From CAZAYP01 sp964489425 [NCBI: uncultured Verrucomicrobiota bacterium] (GTDB lineage Bacteria > Verrucomicrobiota > Kiritimatiellia > RZYC01): a DNA stretch of 64,000 bases. Below, piece by piece: positions 20,001 to 27,360 of the stretch. Position numbers and translations under genes: made by a program. The notes beneath the pieces are model-generated. The model had not been told where the DNA came from, did no database searches, and saw nothing but the letters and a program-made list of their open reading frames with translations. Within the stretch, counting starts at the first letter, position 1, and every line of letters begins with the position of its first letter. The stretch covers positions 11,957-75,956 of the forward strand of contig CAZAYP010000019.1 of NCBI GenBank assembly GCA_964489425.1. The letters are read 5' to 3'.

Positions 20001-22981
20001 GCGAGTTGCGCGCTATTGGTGCCGAACACCTGGATGGCCGGCCCGTTGTACGTGAACCCGTTGGCCTTGATGGTCTGCCCGATGCTCGTGGAATACACGA
20101 TCACGTCGCCCAGGCCGGCCACGGTGGCCGCGCCGGCAGTGACCACGATTTGCGTGGGCGTGGCATTGTTGATGCTCGTGACCGCATTCCCGCAGATCGT
20201 TACATTGGTCACGTCGCTGCCGGTGCAGAGGTTGGTGCCGCTGATCGTGACCGTGAACCCGCCGGCCACCGGCCCCATGGCGGGATCCACGCCCGTGCCG
20301 GCGCCGGACGACCACTTGGCCACATACCAGCAGTTGGACCCATCCGCCAGCTTGAATAAGCCGCCGACATAGACGGAGCTGTCGTTGGTATCCGTGGCCA
20401 GGGTCTGGACAGTGTCGCTCATGCCGCGTCCCAGGGCTGACCACTTGGCGCCGTCCCACTTGGCGATGCGGTTGGCGCCCACACCATCCGGGCCATACCC
20501 ATTGGCATTGGTGAACGTACCGCCCGCATACAAGGCGCCGTCCTTGTCAAACCTCAGCGAGATCACCCAGTTGTTGAAATCGACTCGGCCGGGAGAGATG
20601 TTGGTCCAGGCCTGGCCGTCCCACTTGGCGATATACTGCACGCCGATCTTGGTGCCATCCATGGCCACGGTGTTGGTGAACCACCCGCCCGCGAACAGCA
20701 CGCCGTTGGCAGACATGGCCAGGCAGCTGACCCGGCTGCCGAACCCGCGCGCCATGTTGGTCCAGTTGCGCCCATCCCAGCGCGAGATATAGTTCATGTG
20801 CCGGGACTGGCTCAGCGGGTGATGATTGGTGAACGCACCGCCCACGTAAATCGTATCGTTGGTGGTCAACTGGATGGCGGCGACCGTATTGTTGAACCCC
20901 TGGGCCATGTTGGTCCAGGCGGACCCGTTCCACTTGGCGATGAAGTGCAGGCCGACGGCGTTGCCCGGCCCCGCGTTGGTGAAGTAGCCGCCGGCAATGA
21001 CGTGGCCATTGGTCTGGACCGCGATGGCATTCAAGTAACCATTGACATTCTGGCTGAAATACAGGCCTTGGCCCATGGCGGTCCAGTTGGTGCCGTTCCA
21101 CCTGGCGATGGCCTTGCAGTTGGTGCCGCCGATGTTGGTAAAGTAGCCGCCACAATAGACCACGCTGTTCAACCACGGCATCAGGCAGTTGGCATTGGCG
21201 AACTGGACTACGCCGGCGCCCATGCTGGTCCACCGGGTGCCGTCATACTGGGCCACGCGGAAACAGTTGGAGCCGCCGGCATTGGTGAACGCGCCGGCCG
21301 CGTACAAAATGCCGTTCCATCCCATGGCCAGGCCGTAAACCGTACTTTGCATGCCCACGGCATTAATCTGGCCGGGAACCAGCTTGTCGCCCAGGCTTGC
21401 CCAGGTCGAGGAACCGAACAGGCTGAAGATCGCGCCGGCCGCGTTGTATATGTAGGCGCCGAACAGAGTGTTCGGCCCGACGCTGGCGGATTGGACAATC
21501 ACGTCCCTGAGCCCCGCGGACGAACCCGGCGGCACGCGCACGGTCACCCAGTTGGCGCCCTGCGCAATAATATTGGTGGTGGCCACGCCGCCGAACACCA
21601 GGTTGGTGATGTCCGTGCCGTTGCCCAGCACGCCGTTGGTGATGGTGACGATGTTGCCGCCAGCCAGCGGACCGGTATTGGTGGAAAGCCCGAAACACGA
21701 ACCTTCGTAATTAATCTTGTAGACCTGGTTGGGCGTATCGTTGCTGATGATCAGGAAGGCGGTGTAAAGCCCGATGGCGTTGGCCTGGTACACCACGGTG
21801 AAGTTGCTCACCGCGCCGGCCGACACCTTGGGCGGGATGCCGCGCACCTGGAACTTGCCGGCGTCCGCGCCGTTGGTCTGGTGCGACAGGATCGTCAGCA
21901 CCGCCGTGCCGCCGTTGGTGATGGCAAACCGGTTGGTGAGCGCCACGCCCGGGCTCACGGAGCGGAACCGCGTGCCGTTGGCCGAGGACACCGCCGTGTC
22001 GCTGTCGATCACCGCGTTGTTGGTGCCCAGCACCTTCATCAGCGCCACCACGCCCGTGCCGGCCAGGTTGAAGGAGTACAACGTCACGGATGAGTTGTTG
22101 CTGAGGGTCAGGCTGGCGGCATAGCCGGTGTTCGTCGGCGGTTGGAACACGACCATGAAGTTGGACCGGGTCCCCGCGGCCACGCTGGCCGGCAGGCCCG
22201 CCACGCGGAAGGCCGGCGCGCCGGCGCCGTTGGTGGTCCACGAGTAGATGCTGACCGCCTGCAGGCCGGAGTTGGTGATCGCCAGCACGTTGGTGCGCGC
22301 CGAGCCCAGGCTGAGCGCGCCGAAATCCGTGCCCTTGTCCATGCTGGCGGCTTCGTTGGTCGCGATCAGGGCGCCATTGGTGCCGACCACGCTGATGACG
22401 GGCGTCATCGGCGTGCCCCAGACCAGCACGTCGTCCACGCAAACCCCATAGCCCCATTTCGCGATACCCTCGAAGGCCAGGTAGTAGTTGGTGCTCGGGA
22501 AGGGCAAGTCCAGCGTTCGTTCCGTCCAGGCGGCTACATTGGCAGTGTACTCCGCCAGCTGCACCCAGCCGGCCACCGATGACGTGCGGTAATACACGCG
22601 CATATAGTCCTGGTCGCCGCTCCAGTCCACCTGGGCGTGCCAGAAATTGACCTGGACGTTGGTCTGGCCGGCCAGGTTGAGCGCGGGGGTGATCAACTGG
22701 TTGGTGTTGGCGTTGCGCTGATTGTAAAAGAGCAGCGCATTGTAGGTGCCGCCATGAGCCGCGGCCGGTTGTCCGCTGTTGCCGCCGTTTGACGGTGTCC
22801 ATTCGGTCGTGCCGCCGACAATCACCCGCGACCAGTTCGTGGGCGCCTGCACCCAGGAACCCTCGAACCGCTCCACCAAGCTCGTGACGGTCGCGGCATT
22901 AGCGCTGGTCATGGAAATCAGGACCGCAACGCCAAGGATGCCGGACCGGAAGCAATTTCGCACATTAAGTTTATTCATCAT
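14009..22981 (-). CDS. Giant exported modular repeat protein (2990 aa)
   Basis: The ATG at 22981 (or 22978) is preceded by AAGGTG and opens a signal peptide (ILGVAVLISMTSANA). In order it has: a jellyroll-like N-terminal domain (~35-190); two choice-of-anchor D/ASH-type Ig domains (~197-424, motif KGTDFGALSLG); a TIG/IPT domain (~430-514); a propeller-like region of WNG(T/S)xWTxMGxG repeats (~520-890); a second TIG; another ASH domain; four A/B modules (~1097-1430); three more ASH domains; a ~100-residue domain; nine alternating A/B modules (~1902-2649); two more TIG domains; and a C-terminal FnIII-like domain. It is probably surface-displayed or secreted and could act as an adhesin or structural filament. 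No catalytic domain, LPXTG, PEP-CTERM or obvious type IX signal was seen. The DNA is a single intact frame. Confidence 0.88.
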   Translation of the reverse strand: MMNKLNVRNCFRSGILGVAVLISMTSANAATVTSLVERFEGSWVQAPTNWSRVIVGGTTEWTPSNGGNSGQPAAAHGGTYNALLFYNQRNANTNQLITPALNLAGQTNVQVNFWHAQVDWSGDQDYMRVYYRTSSVAGWVQLAEYTANVAAWTERTLDLPFPSTNYYLAFEGIAKWGYGVCVDDVLVWGTPMTPVISVVGTNGALIATNEAASMDKGTDFGALSLGSARTNVLAITNSGLQAVSIYSWTTNGAGAPAFRVAGLPASVAAGTRSNFMVVFQPPTNTGYAASLTLSNNSSVTLYSFNLAGTGVVALMKVLGTNNAVIDSDTAVSSANGTRFRSVSPGVALTNRFAITNGGTAVLTILSHQTNGADAGKFQVRGIPPKVSAGAVSNFTVVYQANAIGLYTAFLIISNDTPNQVYKINYEGSCFGLSTNTGPLAGGNIVTITNGVLGNGTDITNLVFGGVATTNIIAQGANWVTVRVPPGSSAGLRDVIVQSASVGPNTLFGAYIYNAAGAIFSLFGSSTWASLGDKLVPGQINAVGMQSTVYGLAMGWNGILYAAGAFTNAGGSNCFRVAQYDGTRWTSMGAGVVQFANANCLMPWLNSVVYCGGYFTNIGGTNCKAIARWNGTNWTAMGQGLYFSQNVNGYLNAIAVQTNGHVIAGGYFTNAGPGNAVGLHFIAKWNGSAWTNMAQGFNNTVAAIQLTTNDTIYVGGAFTNHHPLSQSRHMNYISRWDGRNWTNMARGFGSRVSCLAMSANGVLFAGGWFTNTVAMDGTKIGVQYIAKWDGQAWTNISPGRVDFNNWVISLRFDKDGALYAGGTFTNANGYGPDGVGANRIAKWDGAKWSALGRGMSDTVQTLATDTNDSSVYVGGLFKLADGSNCWYVAKWSSGAGTGVDPAMGPVAGGFTVTISGTNLCTGSDVTNVTICGNAVTSINNATPTQIVVTAGAATVAGLGDVIVYSTSIGQTIKANGFTYNGPAIQVFGTNSAQLASGEAVSADKGSDFGTVRWGGAMTNTFSITNSGNQTLTISGVTSNGSGATAFRMANRPSSILPGATASFQIIFAPPALQTYTARFDIAHNAPNSPFVLNVAGDANKRLQTITFPAIGQQSATNVTRLAATASSGLPVSFAVVSGPGSIAGGTNLSYTTSGQVLVRASQTGDTDYAAAADVTNAIVVVKASQLGIAFTPDTPLNYNATNTLSATGGSGTGTFSFAISSGAGEIVGGNKLHALAGTGEVMVLAIKAADDFFAEASAKGRVALARIAQAALVFNPTSPMGYGETNLLTTTGGSGAGAVSYTVLGGPGAIVGGDKLTATGGVGQITVLATKAADTCYSSISATGLVLLGKASQAITFPAISDLYCTNLLVLTATADSGLPVSFAVESGPAALSGGSNVTFSGLGEVVVVASQGGNATFDPATPVTNRFNVLGPDTVWRDGYGAAITNNQDAAVTNGNDFGTIYAYSAATNVFAITNAGSATWLPQSVVTNGAAAFALVEFPTALVAGAVAEFKVVFAPVTAGPHTAAVVVTDNTIGSPFTFNLLGNAADPRMEVLGTNGAAVASHAAVDFDAGTDFGTYRLGGGAVLRQLRGSAMHRLLVTNAGNAELTLAWVTNGAGAGQFSVEPPASVPPQRSAELLVTFAASAVGVHTAEVAFVNNSTNTPYIVNVAGTVIDPRIALVGADGNTYADDTAPDTAIGTDFGLVNTGVAVAVTLAITNRGQTELVIAGSGLTGQGADAFIVSNLPATVTSGTASNFTLHYLPLTLGAYSVTLALTNNSATSPFRINAGAVGIKAGEIGLDRSRVSYSATYGGPAPAVDVYILTNKGSVAFNYTNIVAYDAGAADWLALSLDAGEIAGEAIQPTTGTVFNSGLGAGVYVATNTITSTNAVNSPVDLLFELAVAPAAQTITFGAISNQLTTNVVGLAATASSALPVEFSVWSGPATLADGTNLAFTGAGTVRILASQTGDTDYAAAPLVTNAFTVSKADQAALSFSPTTPQTYGSNQTLTASGGSGSGALSYDLLGGPGNVVGDVLSLLAGTGSVTVQVTRAEDDYYTAQTATAVVECARAAQTISFPNPGPQVTVSNTPLVASASSSLIVGFAILSGPATLSGPNLVYSEDGTVVVRADQIGDDNWSPAPSVTQSIVVAKSPQDPAVFFDPLTPQAAGTTNGLATFGGAGTGTVSFAVLSGGGAIVDGDKLAVNTGTGTVVVTATQAADDKYTACTVTANVTCAKAAQSITFPPVQDQVASNVATLAATASSGLGVTFAVASGPATLSASSNLLFTGTGVVAAVAHQAGDDYFGAAPSVTNLFLVSLAAQNPISFAPASPQVYGTTNALSFTGGSGSGTVAYAVNWGAGEIVGGSNLSILAGTGSVEVVVTKAAEDRFDSVNATAVVVCAANTQTITFAQIPAQELTNRLGLAATASSGLTVAFALADGPGQLDDGTNLSFTAAGTITLLANQAGNENFTAAPEVTNIFTVTKLNQESMIFTTATPQVYATLQELSAEGGSGNGSLTYGVVSGGGSIFNDTWLQINAGTGTVVVTATKAADDTYAAQVVTSTVACAKADQAIEFALLGAQKVTNVLGLAANAQSGLTVSFATNRGPVLLADNTNLAFSAVGMAGIQLAQAGDDNWNAAADITNTFHVYALSMYAGPFAGGNSVVITNGLFGAITNLLVGGTAVTPSAFGDNWATVTIPALGEAGFKDIVIQTSDLGDANLTNAYWVNFPGGIVAVTPTLGLSSGGYAVAISGTNLSDGVDVTNVTLCGVLASNITVYGATQVVVFAGNAGYGRSNGPVRVCSTSFGESLATNAFTYDGPPASVVLFDFSMREENGQINVCWQTASETDTLGFDVYRMAAGTWTKVNDAMIPSAGWPNGGMGASYCVADPGAAPDGTHLYKLVEYETTGKIKEYGPFERSIWTPRLNNLVATPSGLVIQWLSRATEVYDVMRAPTLRGPYVPAALGLTATPPVNAWTDRTDAATGFYRIEAR
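15035..17275 (-). repeat. Protein-level alternating A/B module array (nine modules)
   Basis: Inside the giant gene, two ~80-residue modules alternate strictly, A-B-A-B-A-B-A-B-A. Type A has ITF, a threonine-asparagine turn, LAATASSGL, then a GPA/NL stretch and a QxGDxxxxAAPxVTN end. Type B has FxPxTPQxYGxTN, GGSGxGxxSY, then GTGxVxVxxTKAADDxY. The pairs are diverged enough that unequal crossing-over is not recent. They are probably bacterial Ig-like (MBG/Big-type) beta-sandwiches forming a long stalk. Confidence 0.7.
18690..19690 (-). repeat. Second A/B module block (A-B-B-A)
   Basis: Four further copies of the same modules lie in the giant gene and are separated from the larger array by three choice-of-anchor D/ASH domains. 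The first opens with QTITFPAIGQQ and the last ends before VTNRFNVLG. The order here is A-B-B-A, so the alternation is broken by one B duplication. Confidence 0.65.
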
Positions 22982-23022
22982 GGTCACCTTGCCGCGCCAC
23001 ATGCGCCGTTAAACAACCTGAT

Positions 23023-23052
23023 AGTATCACTAATAAGACGCAATTTAACCAA
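23023..23052 (-). promoter_or_regulatory. Candidate sigma-70 promoter of the giant gene
   Basis: Read on the minus strand, TTGGTT (23052-23047) and GATACT (23028-23023) are separated by 18 bases, a plausible but imperfect -35/-10 pair about 40 bases before the start codon. The region is AT-rich against a GC-rich background. Support is by eye only. Confidence 0.35.
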
Positions 23053-23081
23053 CCCGGGCAATCAGGTGGAAGATCTAATAT

Positions 23082-23110
23082 TGGGTATATAGTGGGTATA
23101 TGGTGGGTAG
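23082..23110. repeat. 11-bp-phased TGGGTATAT direct repeats
   Basis: TGGGTATAT starts at 23082 and again at 23093, and a third partial copy TGGGTAG starts at 23104, so the period is exactly 11 bp, close to one DNA turn. The block lies upstream of the candidate promoter of the giant gene and downstream of the palindrome array. It could be an activator site array or a slipped microsatellite. Confidence 0.6.
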
Positions 23111-23143
23111 TTGCCGGAGGCCGGATTGGGTCCCACCGGCGAG

Positions 23144-23223
23144 TTTCCAAACCTTGGAAAATATCGATCCGGTTTTTCCAAACATTGGAAAAAACCCGCA
23201 CTCTTTTTCCAAACATTGGAAAA
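23144..23223. repeat. Three palindromes TTTCCAA-N3-TTGGAAA at exact 31-bp spacing
   Basis: Three near-identical palindromes with arms TTTCCAA and TTGGAAA lie at 23144-23161, 23173-23194 and 23204-23223. Their centres are at 23152, 23183 and 23214, exactly 31 bp apart or about three helical turns. The middle bases are ACC in the first copy and ACA in the other two. The block sits 163-242 bases upstream of the giant gene start and just after the stop of the gene at 23270. It fits a cooperative operator array or a genome-wide palindromic repeat family. The intervening sequences share no obvious similarity. Confidence 0.8.
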
Positions 23224-23269
23224 CCGACCCCGCACGGCCTCGGCGGCAGGCTGTTCCGCTGGGCGTGAT

Positions 23270-24721
23270 CTACTCCAGCAGCAGCAATTCCCAGCCGCTG
23301 CTCCCGCTCGGCGGCCCGCCCAAGGTGCCGTCGGCGTTGATCCGCTGGATCTTGATGGCGTTGGTGCCGCCGTAGGTGCCTTCCCAGGCGATGATCGCGC
23401 CGCCGCTCTGATCGGCCACCAGGCGGGGGTCGGACCCGGTGCCCGCGCGTCCCACATGGACGCCATTGGGGGTCCATTGAACTTGCCCGTTGGCGTTGAT
23501 TTTCTGGGCCACGATCCAGTCGTCCATCCGGTCTGAACGCCAGGCCACGATATAATGGTCATCCGAGGTTTTGACGATATGCTGGTGGTCGTCGTCATCG
23601 CCGAGGTAGCTGAGTTGCACCCCGCCCCAGGACCAGGTCGACTGGCCAAACGAGTTGATCCGCTGGACATAAACATCTGTATTGGCCTGGTAGGCGATCA
23701 CCACGCAACCGGTGCCGTCGGCGACCAGGCAGGGCGCGAATTGCGGCGGGGCGCTGGTGGCCACGAGGATCCCCACGGACGACCACAAGCATTCGCCGTT
23801 GGTGGAGATGCGCTGGGCACAGATCCTGAACCCGGAACCGCGGTTTTCTTCCCAGGCGACAAACAGGTTCCGGCTGCTGTCGCGGGCAATCGCGGCGTTC
23901 CACTGCGGATTGGTGCTCAGGCAGACCTGGACCCCGTTGCTGGACCAGGGCCAGGGCGCGCTGCCGTAGGCGTTAAGCTGCTGCACGAAGATCTGCGGGG
24001 TGCTCACCACGCCGTACCACACCCGGCGCGTCCACGCCAGGAAGGCCCCGCAATCGCCATTCGGCAGCAGCAGCAACGGGCTGTTCGCGGTATTGCTGGC
24101 CGCCGGCACGCCGTTCCAGGGCGGGCCCCAAGTGGCCGAGCCGTTGACGTCCACCCGCCGGGCGTACGGGCGCCAGTCGCCGTTGCGGTAGTCGGTCCAG
24201 GCCACGATCGCGCCCCCGGAGCCGTCGCTGACGATCTGGAGGCTGCTCATGCCGTTGGTCGTGTTGCCGGCGGTCACGCCATTGGTCGACCATGTGGCGG
24301 GGATCACCCCCGGCGTCGACACGCGCTGCACCCTGACTTGGTAGCCGTACATGTTGTTGTACCAACTGCGCCAGCCCACCAGGCAGTTGCCCACCGTGCT
24401 GGAACTCAGGACGACATCGTATTGCGAGGTGGCTTGGCCGGTAACTTTGACGGCGCCCAGCGGCCAGACCAGTTCGCCCTGGGCATTGTACTGCTGGATT
24501 TGGGCGCGGTAATCCATCATGCCCAAGGTGCGCGCCTGCTTCCAGCACAGGAACGCGCCACCGCGGCCGTCCGCGCACAAGTCCACGCTGGCGTAGGTGT
24601 TGGTGGTGGAAGAGACCACCACGGTGTTGTTGCTGGGGTCGCGGCTCCAGCCCGCGCCGGCCCATTGAGCCGAGCAGCCCAGCAGCAGCGTTGCGAAACT
24701 CTTCACCGTTGCATGTCGCAT
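23270..24721 (-). CDS. Exported Trp/Gly-repeat (propeller-like) protein, paralogue 1
   Basis: 483 residues. I prefer the ATG at 24721 over 24733 because GGAGG lies five bases before it. The signal peptide (FATLLLGCSAQWAGA) is followed by WSRDPSNNTVVV. About eight repeats of the form DGxGGxxxxWxDxRxG occur (DGSGGAIVAWTDYRNGD, DGRGGAFLCWKQAR), alternating with VQR(I/V)xxxG and LVWP-type strands, the pattern of a beta-propeller. It is a tandem duplicate of the next gene upstream on the same strand and ends with the same GWELLLLE. No function is known to me. The protein is probably extracellular, and the missing catalytic motif suggests binding rather than chemistry. Confidence 0.82.
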   Translation of the reverse strand: MRHATVKSFATLLLGCSAQWAGAGWSRDPSNNTVVVSSTTNTYASVDLCADGRGGAFLCWKQARTLGMMDYRAQIQQYNAQGELVWPLGAVKVTGQATSQYDVVLSSSTVGNCLVGWRSWYNNMYGYQVRVQRVSTPGVIPATWSTNGVTAGNTTNGMSSLQIVSDGSGGAIVAWTDYRNGDWRPYARRVDVNGSATWGPPWNGVPAASNTANSPLLLLPNGDCGAFLAWTRRVWYGVVSTPQIFVQQLNAYGSAPWPWSSNGVQVCLSTNPQWNAAIARDSSRNLFVAWEENRGSGFRICAQRISTNGECLWSSVGILVATSAPPQFAPCLVADGTGCVVIAYQANTDVYVQRINSFGQSTWSWGGVQLSYLGDDDDHQHIVKTSDDHYIVAWRSDRMDDWIVAQKINANGQVQWTPNGVHVGRAGTGSDPRLVADQSGGAIIAWEGTYGGTNAIKIQRINADGTLGGPPSGSSGWELLLLE

Positions 24722-24773
24722 GGCAGCCTCCATCCGTTGTGTTGCGCATGAGTTATGTGCCGCACCCGCCGGA

Positions 24774-26210
24774 TCACTCCAGCAGCAGCAGCTCCCAGCC
24801 TGCGCTCCCTGCGGCCGAGCCGCCCAGGCTGCCGTCGGCGTTGATCCGCTGGATCTTGATGGCGTTGGTGCCGCCGTAGGTGCCTTCCCAGGCGATGATC
24901 GCGCCGCCGCTTTTATCCGCTGTCACGCGGGGATCGGAGCCGGCATCCGCGCGGCCCACGTTGATGCCGTTGGGGGTCCACTGAACTTGCCCGGCGGCGT
25001 TGATTTTCTGGGCCACGATCCAGTCATCGCCCCGATCCGAGCGCCAGACCACGATGTAATCGCCGGCCGAGGTGGCGACGATTTTCTGGTGGTCGTCGTA
25101 GTTTCCCAAGGCGCTGAGTTGCACGCCCCCCAGGCCCCAGGTCGGTTGGCCAAACGAGTTCATGCGTTGGATATACAAATCCGTATTGGCCTGGTAGGCG
25201 ACGATCACGGTGCCGGTGCCGTCGGCCAGCAGGCAAGGGAAGGATTGGGGGGGGGCACTGGTGGCCACGAGGACCCCCACGGAAGACCACAAGCATTCCC
25301 CGTTGGTGGTGATGCGCTGGGCATAGATGGCTGACCCGGATCCGCGGTTTTCGTCCCAGGCCACAAAAGCGTTGCGGGAGCTGTCGATCGCCATCGCGGC
25401 GTTCCCCTGGACGTTGGTGGTCCAGCCGACCTGCACGCCGTTGCTGGGCCACATGGTGGCGCCGTAGGCGTTGAGCTGCTGGGCAAAGATCTGATGCGTA
25501 AACGTGGATCCGTAGCGCGGGTATCGGGCCCAGGTAAGCAGCGCCCCACTATGGCCATTGGCGATCATTCTTGGCTCATAAACCGCGTTGGTGGAAAAAG
25601 GCATGCCGGACCACGGCGGTCCCCAGGCGATTGTGCCGTTGACATCCACGCGCCGCGCGAATCCGCGCCAGTCGCCCATCCGCAGGTCGCACCAGCCTAC
25701 GATGGCGCCGCCAGACCCGTCGCTGACCACCATCACGCTGGTCTTGTTGCTGAACGTGGCGTTGACATTGACGCCATTGGACGGCCAAAACGCGGGGATT
25801 TGCCCCGGGGACTGGATCCGCTGGACGTAGGCGTCGGACCCGACGCTGCTGGGGACGATCCAGGCCACCAGGCAATTGTCAACAATGCTGGGGCTGAGGG
25901 CCACCTCGAGTTGCGACGAGGTCAACCCGGTGATCGGGAGCGCGCCCAGTGGCCACACCAGTTCGCCGTTGGCATTGATTTGCTGGACCTGGGCGCGGTA
26001 ATACGTCAGGCCCGACGAGCGGGTTTGCTTCCAGGCCAGGAACGCGCCGCCGCGGCCGTCCGCGCACAAGTCCACGCTGGAGTAGGTGTTGGTCATGCTC
26101 TGCACGATCACCGTGTTGTTGCTGGGGTCGCGACTCCAGCCGGCATGAAGGGCCGAGGTCGTCCCGGCCATGAGGATCGCCAGGATCAGGCTGTGGGTGG
26201 GTTGGTTCAT
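24774..26210 (-). CDS. Exported Trp/Gly-repeat (propeller-like) protein, paralogue 2
   Basis: 478 residues. The ATG at 26210 sits 11 bases after AGGA and is better spaced than the ATG at 26222. A signal peptide (LILAILMAGTTSALHA) precedes GWSRDPSNNTVIV. The protein is collinear with paralogue 1, sharing TNTYSSVDLCADGRGGAF, YGGTNAIKIQRINADG and the C-terminal GWELLLLE, with most divergence in the middle. Only 52 bases separate the pair, so they arose by tandem duplication and are probably cotranscribed. The repeats DGSGGAIVGWCDLRMGD and the like again suggest a propeller. The function is unknown. Confidence 0.82.
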   Translation of the reverse strand: MNQPTHSLILAILMAGTTSALHAGWSRDPSNNTVIVQSMTNTYSSVDLCADGRGGAFLAWKQTRSSGLTYYRAQVQQINANGELVWPLGALPITGLTSSQLEVALSPSIVDNCLVAWIVPSSVGSDAYVQRIQSPGQIPAFWPSNGVNVNATFSNKTSVMVVSDGSGGAIVGWCDLRMGDWRGFARRVDVNGTIAWGPPWSGMPFSTNAVYEPRMIANGHSGALLTWARYPRYGSTFTHQIFAQQLNAYGATMWPSNGVQVGWTTNVQGNAAMAIDSSRNAFVAWDENRGSGSAIYAQRITTNGECLWSSVGVLVATSAPPQSFPCLLADGTGTVIVAYQANTDLYIQRMNSFGQPTWGLGGVQLSALGNYDDHQKIVATSAGDYIVVWRSDRGDDWIVAQKINAAGQVQWTPNGINVGRADAGSDPRVTADKSGGAIIAWEGTYGGTNAIKIQRINADGSLGGSAAGSAGWELLLLE

Positions 26211-26238
26211 CTGTGAAATCATCCTTTCTTGTATGGTA

Positions 26239-27360
26239 TTACTTGCGTTTTTCCAACAGGGCTTCGGCCACGCGGCGGCCGGCTTCGCGGTACAGTTTGG
26301 GCGTCAGGGCCGTGGCCCCGGCCGTGGCAAACGGCACCGCCAGCGTGAGCGCGCACACGCCGGCCTTGCACGCCGCCCAGGTGGCAAAGTCGTCGTTGCT
26401 CGCCGGCGCCGGCCGCGGCCGCAGGAAGTCCTGGGCCGCGTAATCCGGGCCCAGCTTGTGGCCGATCACATTGGCCCACTTGGTGGCCTGGCGTTGCAGT
26501 TCTTCAGGGGTGGCGGGGTCCGGCGCCACGGCATAGCAGCCGGCCTTTTCGGCCATCGGGGCGGCGATGATGTCCAGCGCCAATGCGGCCCGGCACCGCG
26601 TCTGCCAGAGTTCCACGTCCCGCTGCACGGCGCGGATCTCGGTGCGCGGCCACGCGTCGGCCCAGCCGCGGGCCAGGTCGGGCCATGACAGGGTGGCGGC
26701 CTCGGCCAGGCCATCGACATCGAGCAGGGGCACGGCCCACGTCAAAAACGGGTTGTATTTGGCCAGCGAGAGGTGCTTGAGCAGCCCATCGGCAAACCAG
26801 GCGGCGGGGGTGTCGCCGGCGCGCTCGCGCGCGAGGAGGTACAGCCCGGCGGCGTACCGGTTGCCGCTTTCGTAATCGTTGGCCAGGCGGACCAGGTCGC
26901 GGCTGGCGCGGCTCACGCCGATGACGTCCTGGCGCCAATACCCCTTGGATTTATCCAGGAGATCCTTGGTGTCCGGCGCGCCGTACGGGAAGCACAGCGC
27001 CACCTCCATGGACGTGGCCGGGGCGGGGATCAGCCAGGCGGCGACGACCTGGCCGTCGGGCTTGCGCTCGAGCTTGCCGGCATGCATCCGGAACCACCAC
27101 TGGTCCGCCGGCTTGTACACCGGCATCCAGGCCGCGGGCGACTCGCCCTGCTGGATCGCCTGGAAATGCTCCATAACCAGCTTGATCTTTTGATCCTTGC
27201 CCGCGGGCGGAGTCTCCGCGTTGATCCGGAAACAGAACCACAGCGGCCAAGGCGTGCCGCGCGGATCCGGGGTGAACGCAATTTCCGGCGTCTCGCCGGG
27301 CGTAACCGCGAGGCGGCAGGCGTTGCCGTGAGGGATTTGCGTGGTGACGGTGATGTTCAT
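26239..27360 (-). CDS. Hypothetical protein, possible M14-carboxypeptidase-like N-terminal domain
   Basis: 373 residues from the ATG at 27360, preceded by a strong AAGGAAGG. There is no signal peptide, so it is cytosolic. The first ~190 residues (WPLWFCFRIN, WMPVYKPADQWWFRM, MEVALCFPYGAPDTKDLL) faintly resemble the beta-sandwich that precedes the catalytic domain in cytosolic M14 carboxypeptidases. The following half has no HxxE zinc motif that I can see and is alpha-helical, so a peptidase activity cannot be claimed. The start overlaps the stop of the upstream hydrolase gene by four bases, so the two products are probably made together. I do not recognise the family with confidence. Confidence 0.6.
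   Translation of the reverse strand: MNITVTTQIPHGNACRLAVTPGETPEIAFTPDPRGTPWPLWFCFRINAETPPAGKDQKIKLVMEHFQAIQQGESPAAWMPVYKPADQWWFRMHAGKLERKPDGQVVAAWLIPAPATSMEVALCFPYGAPDTKDLLDKSKGYWRQDVIGVSRASRDLVRLANDYESGNRYAAGLYLLARERAGDTPAAWFADGLLKHLSLAKYNPFLTWAVPLLDVDGLAEAATLSWPDLARGWADAWPRTEIRAVQRDVELWQTRCRAALALDIIAAPMAEKAGCYAVAPDPATPEELQRQATKWANVIGHKLGPDYAAQDFLRPRPAPASNDDFATWAACKAGVCALTLAVPFATAGATALTPKLYREAGRRVAEALLEKRK

Noticed and set aside
23144-23223. CRISPR array
   Set aside because: The units are perfect palindromes of only ~19 bases, there are only three, and no cas gene lies nearby.
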